A stretch of DNA of 7,506 nucleotides from contig JAGHSP010000080.1 of the NCBI GenBank assembly GCA_018065815.1, positions 1 through 7,506 on the forward strand. Direction: 5' to 3'. Shown here piece after piece: positions 5,739-7,506 of this stretch. The first letter of the stretch is position 1; each line of letters begins with the position of its first letter. A program made the translations under genes and the position numbers. The stretch comes from Candidatus Sodaliphilus limicaballi. Lineage in GTDB: Bacteria; Bacteroidota; Bacteroidia; Bacteroidales; Muribaculaceae. A model generated the notes under the pieces. It was given only the letters and a program-made list of their open reading frames with translations. It was not told the origin of the DNA and ran no database searches.

Positions 5739-6758
5739 ATGACCCTACGTCGCTTCATATTGCGTAGCCTGCTGGCACTGCTCCCGGTGATAATCTTCAT
5801 CGGCACCTACGCAGTGCTCGACCCATTCAAGGTGATCTACCGCTATGACGAGCCATCCGCTCCCGGCGACACCGTCGCCCTGGGCCACAATGCGGGGTTT
5901 GCGTCAATCAAATGCCTGGAGCGCAATCTCAAGGCCGGACGCACATACGACTCGTTTATCCTGGGTTCCTCCATGTCGCAAGCCTACACCGCATGCGACT
6001 GGAGCGAGCATCTCCCCGCCGGCGCCAGCATCTTCCACCTCGATGCCAGCGAGGAAACACTGCAAGGCATGCTCGACAAGCTGCGCTACCTGCACGACCA
6101 TGGCATCAAGGTGAGCAACGCCCTCATCATCATCGAGGAAGCAATGCTGCACCGCGACCCCAACGACACCAACTTCCTCTTTGTGCGTCCCAGCAGCACC
6201 ACCCCCGATGTCAACTGGGTGCAGTTCCAACTTGCATTCTTTGAGGTCTATAAGAACCCCACCTTTATAGGCTACAGCATTGCCCCCGCACGGTTCCGCA
6301 GCACGATGCTCAAGAAACGCATGACCACAGCAATGCTAGAAACCCACACCGACTCGACCAACGAGAACATCTTCACCAGTGTGGATAGCCTCATCGCTGC
6401 CGACCCCGATGCCTATTTCACCGCTAAAAGGCTGCAATCCAACTACTACTGCCCGCCTCCGTTACCCGAGTGTCTAGGCATTACCCCCGAGCGCGAACGC
6501 ATCATCGAGCAGATTGCAGCCATTATGCACGACGGCGGCACCGACTACCGCGTGATAGTGCCTCCGCGCTTCAACCGCCAGCAGCTTCACCCCTGCGACC
6601 TCGCCGTGCTTCACACCCACTTCGGAGCCCAGCGCGTGCACGACTACAGTCATCACCCTTACAGCACCGACCCGCGTGCCTACTATGACTGGGCAGCCCA
6701 CCTCACCACATCCCGCTGCGCAGCCCTGCTCCACGATGCCTACACCACAGGCCGCTGA
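5739..6758 (+). CDS. Membrane-anchored SGNH-like protein, probable MBOAT partner
   Basis: A 339-residue protein I cannot assign to a named family with certainty. Residues 8-28 form one hydrophobic N-terminal segment, suggesting a membrane anchor with the rest outside the cytoplasm. FILGSSMSQAY (73-83) resembles the first catalytic block of SGNH-type acyltransferases such as DltD and AlgJ/AlgX, with Ser77 or Ser78 as candidate nucleophile. DWAAH (317-321) near the C-terminus could supply Asp and His, although the usual spacing is DxxH. NALIIIEEAM (127-136) looks like a core strand. The gene directly follows an MBOAT gene, and MBOAT with SGNH-like pairs are a known arrangement for glycan O-acylation, so this protein probably completes acyl transfer. 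Start choice: the ATG at 5739 gives MTLRRFILRS and then the hydrophobic segment. The stop at 6756-6758 is followed by no clear terminator. Confidence 0.72.
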   Translation: MTLRRFILRSLLALLPVIIFIGTYAVLDPFKVIYRYDEPSAPGDTVALGHNAGFASIKCLERNLKAGRTYDSFILGSSMSQAYTACDWSEHLPAGASIFHLDASEETLQGMLDKLRYLHDHGIKVSNALIIIEEAMLHRDPNDTNFLFVRPSSTTPDVNWVQFQLAFFEVYKNPTFIGYSIAPARFRSTMLKKRMTTAMLETHTDSTNENIFTSVDSLIAADPDAYFTAKRLQSNYYCPPPLPECLGITPERERIIEQIAAIMHDGGTDYRVIVPPRFNRQQLHPCDLAVLHTHFGAQRVHDYSHHPYSTDPRAYYDWAAHLTTSRCAALLHDAYTTGR

Positions 6759-6814
6759 CCCTGCTAAACTGAATTGCTTGGTTCACGTGCGAAGGAAGTG
6801 CATTTTTTTTGAGA

Positions 6815-6877
6815 TTTATCACTTTTATCGCAGTTATCAGCATTATCACTTTTATCACATTTATCACTTTGATCACT
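6815..6877. repeat. Nonanucleotide tandem repeat, 7 units of about TTTATCACT
   Basis: Seven consecutive 9-nt units share the core TTATCA with changes at one to three positions: TTTATCACT, TTTATCGCA, GTTATCAGC, ATTATCACT, TTTATCACA, TTTATCACT, TTGATCACT. Because 9 is a multiple of 3, one minus-strand frame reads as Asp-Lys-Ser-rich repeats, which I take as an artefact. It is the only long repeat here with a codon-compatible period. Confidence 0.92.
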
Positions 6878-7046
6878 TTCCTGCGGGCGCTGGACCAATT
6901 TCAGGGCGTTTTTTGGTCCAAAACGGAAGTGACTGCTAGCATGAAAAAGCAGGATGTTTCGTGATAGCCCCATTTTCCTGCAAAAATAAAGCACATCACG
7001 CCAAACCACCCCATCAACCAAGCAAGTGACGGAAGACCCCGATGAT

Positions 7047-7186
7047 GCTCGCGGGAGAAACCGCGGGGACGGGACCGAGAACGGGACCTGCAACGGGAAC
7101 GGCAGCTGACGCTGCTGGCACGGGGGCTTGCTGGCGGAGGACCTGGGTGGAAGGAACGAGGAGCAGGGGCTCGCGGGAGAAACCGC
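7047..7186. repeat. 18-bp direct repeat flanking a G-rich segment
   Basis: GCTCGCGGGAGAAACCGC occurs identically at 7047-7064 and 7169-7186. Each copy contains a small inverted repeat GCGG/CCGC around GAGAAA. The 104 bp between them are very G-rich. This may be a small dispersed intergenic element or the footprint of a recombination, but no transposase or terminal inverted repeats are seen. Confidence 0.8.
7069..7104. repeat. 12-nt tandem repeat with spaced G-tracts
   Basis: Three 12-nt units start with ACGGGA: ACGGGACCGAGA, ACGGGACCTGCA and ACGGGAACGGCA. With the preceding GGGG (7065-7068) they place four runs of three or more G on the + strand with gaps of 2, 9 and 9 nt, a loose fit to a G-quadruplex. 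Confidence 0.75.
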
Positions 7187-7233
7187 AAGAACTTAATAAA
7201 GCCAAAACTAGTGATGAAAAAAAATAGGTGCAG

Positions 7234-7267
7234 TTGCAAGAAGTTTGAAAAATAATTCTTACCTTTG
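7234..7267 (+). promoter_or_regulatory. Candidate promoter before the structured RNA
   Basis: TACCTTTG at 7260-7267 fits the Bacteroidetes -7 box. The nearest upstream TTG in range is at 7234-7236, giving a 23-bp gap at the upper limit. Transcription would start near 7272-7274, exactly at the first base of the outer stem of the RNA at 7273. Confidence 0.5.
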
Positions 7268-7272
7268 GAAAA

Positions 7273-7336
7273 TCATTGGGACGGCATGCCAGGACACGGG
7301 TGCCGCAGTGCCACGGAGGTGGCACACTCCCAATGA
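7273..7336. ncRNA. Candidate structured RNA (three-stem junction) beside the CRISPR array
   Basis: Three perfect helices fit together. The outer stem TCATTGGGA/TCCCAATGA (7273-7281 with 7328-7336) is 9 bp. The first inner stem CGGCA/TGCCG (7282-7286 with 7301-7305) is 5 bp. The second inner hairpin GTGCCAC/GTGGCAC (7308-7314 with 7319-7325) is 7 bp with loop GGAG. Only 2 nt separate the inner stems, and 2 nt close the junction. On the + strand a TACCTTTG box lies just upstream and a TATTTTT run (7339-7345) downstream. On the - strand the fold would follow the complement of the degenerate CRISPR repeat, as in a tracrRNA, and end in TTTT. The strand is undecided. I do not recognise it as a named RNA family. 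Confidence 0.5.
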
Positions 7337-7352
7337 GTTATTTTTCCATTTT

Positions 7353-7506
7353 ACACTCAATTGCTTTCAAATTTTGAACCTTTGTACTGATTATACAGCA
7401 TAAAGAGCCGCATTCCATGCAACGCACGAGTTGTGAATTGCTTTCGAATTTTGTACCTTTGTACTGATTATACAACAAAAATGTACGGAGAATACAAAAC
7501 CAACAG
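7353..7506 (+). CRISPR. Edge of a type II-C-like CRISPR array (two 47-nt repeats, two 30-nt spacers)
   Basis: An intact 47-nt repeat (7430-7476) begins GTTGTGAATTGCTTTC and ends in ACAAC, giving GTTGT/ACAAC inverted ends. An earlier copy (7353-7399) matches it at 39 of 47 positions; five of the eight differences are in its first six bases. Spacers of exactly 30 nt occupy 7400-7429 and 7477-7506, so the period is 77 nt and the window ends where a third repeat should begin. Repeat length, spacer length and the GTTGTG...TTGCTTTC core resemble Bacteroidetes type II-C (Cas9) arrays known to me. The outer-edge decay marks 7353 as the end of the array, which continues to the right. No cas gene is in the window. 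The + strand is the likely crRNA sense because type II repeats usually begin GTT. An A after each copy also matches, so 48/29 is an alternative boundary. Confidence 0.88.
7431..7461 (+). promoter_or_regulatory. Bacteroidetes promoter inside the CRISPR repeat
   Basis: Within the intact repeat, TTG (7431-7433), a 20-bp gap and TACCTTTG (7454-7461) match the Bacteroidetes promoter consensus. Transcription would start near 7466-7469, about 8-11 nt before the spacer at 7477. That geometry parallels Neisseria meningitidis type II-C arrays, where each repeat carries its own promoter. Function here is inferred. Confidence 0.6.

Larger units (their letters stand above)
6759..7272. other. Gene-free region rich in repeats
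   Basis: About 500 nt with no credible gene. Open frames here on both strands give low-complexity peptides created by the repeats. It holds a T8 run (6803-6810), a 9-nt repeat (6815-6877), an 8-bp inverted repeat TGGACCAA/TTGGTCCA (6891-6898 with 6913-6920), a smaller one GCAGGA/TCCTGC (6949-6954 with 6976-6981), a G-rich 12-nt repeat (7069-7104), a small hairpin GCAGC/GCTGC (7102-7115) and an 18-nt direct repeat (7047 and 7169). Local base composition swings from AT-rich to very G-rich. Confidence 0.7.

Noticed and set aside
6949..6981. GCAGGA/TCCTGC stem as a minus-strand terminator
   Set aside because: The 6-bp stem has a 21-nt loop and no minus-strand gene precedes it.
7187..7272. Plus-strand tracrRNA anti-repeat upstream of the array
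   Set aside because: I found no stretch resembling the reverse complement of the repeat's first 25 nt on the + strand of the window.
7230..7276. A further, more decayed CRISPR repeat upstream of 7353
   Set aside because: The shared TACCTTTG is explained by the promoter consensus. The rest does not align and the 77-nt period does not fit.
6764..7325. Several open frames of about 60-110 residues on both strands near the right end
   Set aside because: The peptides are low-complexity products of the 9-nt and 12-nt repeats, without family motifs or credible starts.

Overview
The window looks like a chromosomal segment of a Bacteroidales bacterium. It could be Muribaculaceae, Prevotellaceae or Bacteroidaceae; I cannot place the family. 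The evidence is the Bacteroidetes-type promoter (TTG, about 20 bp, TAnnTTTG) before several transcription units, start sites mostly lacking strong Shine-Dalgarno sequences, GC-rich coding sequence with AT-rich gaps, and a 47-nt CRISPR repeat like those of Bacteroidetes type II-C systems. All eight genes I support lie on the + strand.

Layout. 1-281 is AT-rich and non-coding, ending in a promoter. 282-602 encodes a small secreted Cys/Lys-rich repeat protein and is followed by a strong intrinsic terminator (652-690). 723-2563 is a first unit: rfbA/rmlA (dTDP-glucose pyrophosphorylase), an FdtA-like sugar ketoisomerase homologue lacking one of the two catalytic histidines, and a DEDDh 3'-5' exonuclease. 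2661-6758 is a second unit: a canonical FdtA-type 3,4-ketoisomerase, an FdtB-type PLP aminotransferase overlapping it by 4 nt, an MBOAT O-acyltransferase, and a membrane-anchored SGNH-like partner protein. 6759-7272 has no credible gene but several kinds of repeat. 7273-7336 can fold into a perfect three-stem RNA. 7353-7506 is the edge of a CRISPR array: a degenerate repeat, a 30-nt spacer, an intact 47-nt repeat, and a second 30-nt spacer that ends on the last base of the window.

How the genes work together. RmlA makes dTDP-glucose. With an RmlB dehydratase, not seen here, FdtA and FdtB would convert it to a dTDP-3-amino-3,6-dideoxyhexose (Fuc3N or Qui3N type) for a surface glycan. The MBOAT and SGNH-like pair resembles export-coupled O-acylation systems (AlgI with AlgJ/X, DltB/DltD). 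No glycosyltransferase, flippase or N-acyltransferase is in the window, so the pathway is only partly covered.

Most notable signals. (1) The intact CRISPR repeat carries a complete Bacteroidetes promoter, placed to start transcription just before the spacer. (2) The terminal repeat has lost both promoter elements. Read on the other strand, it could instead serve as the anti-repeat of a tracrRNA continuing into the structured RNA. (3) Several gene borders in the sugar locus hold short tandem repeats with 7-nt or 13-nt units, and a 9-nt repeat follows the last gene. (4) Two tandem FdtA paralogues differ at the catalytic HxH motif.
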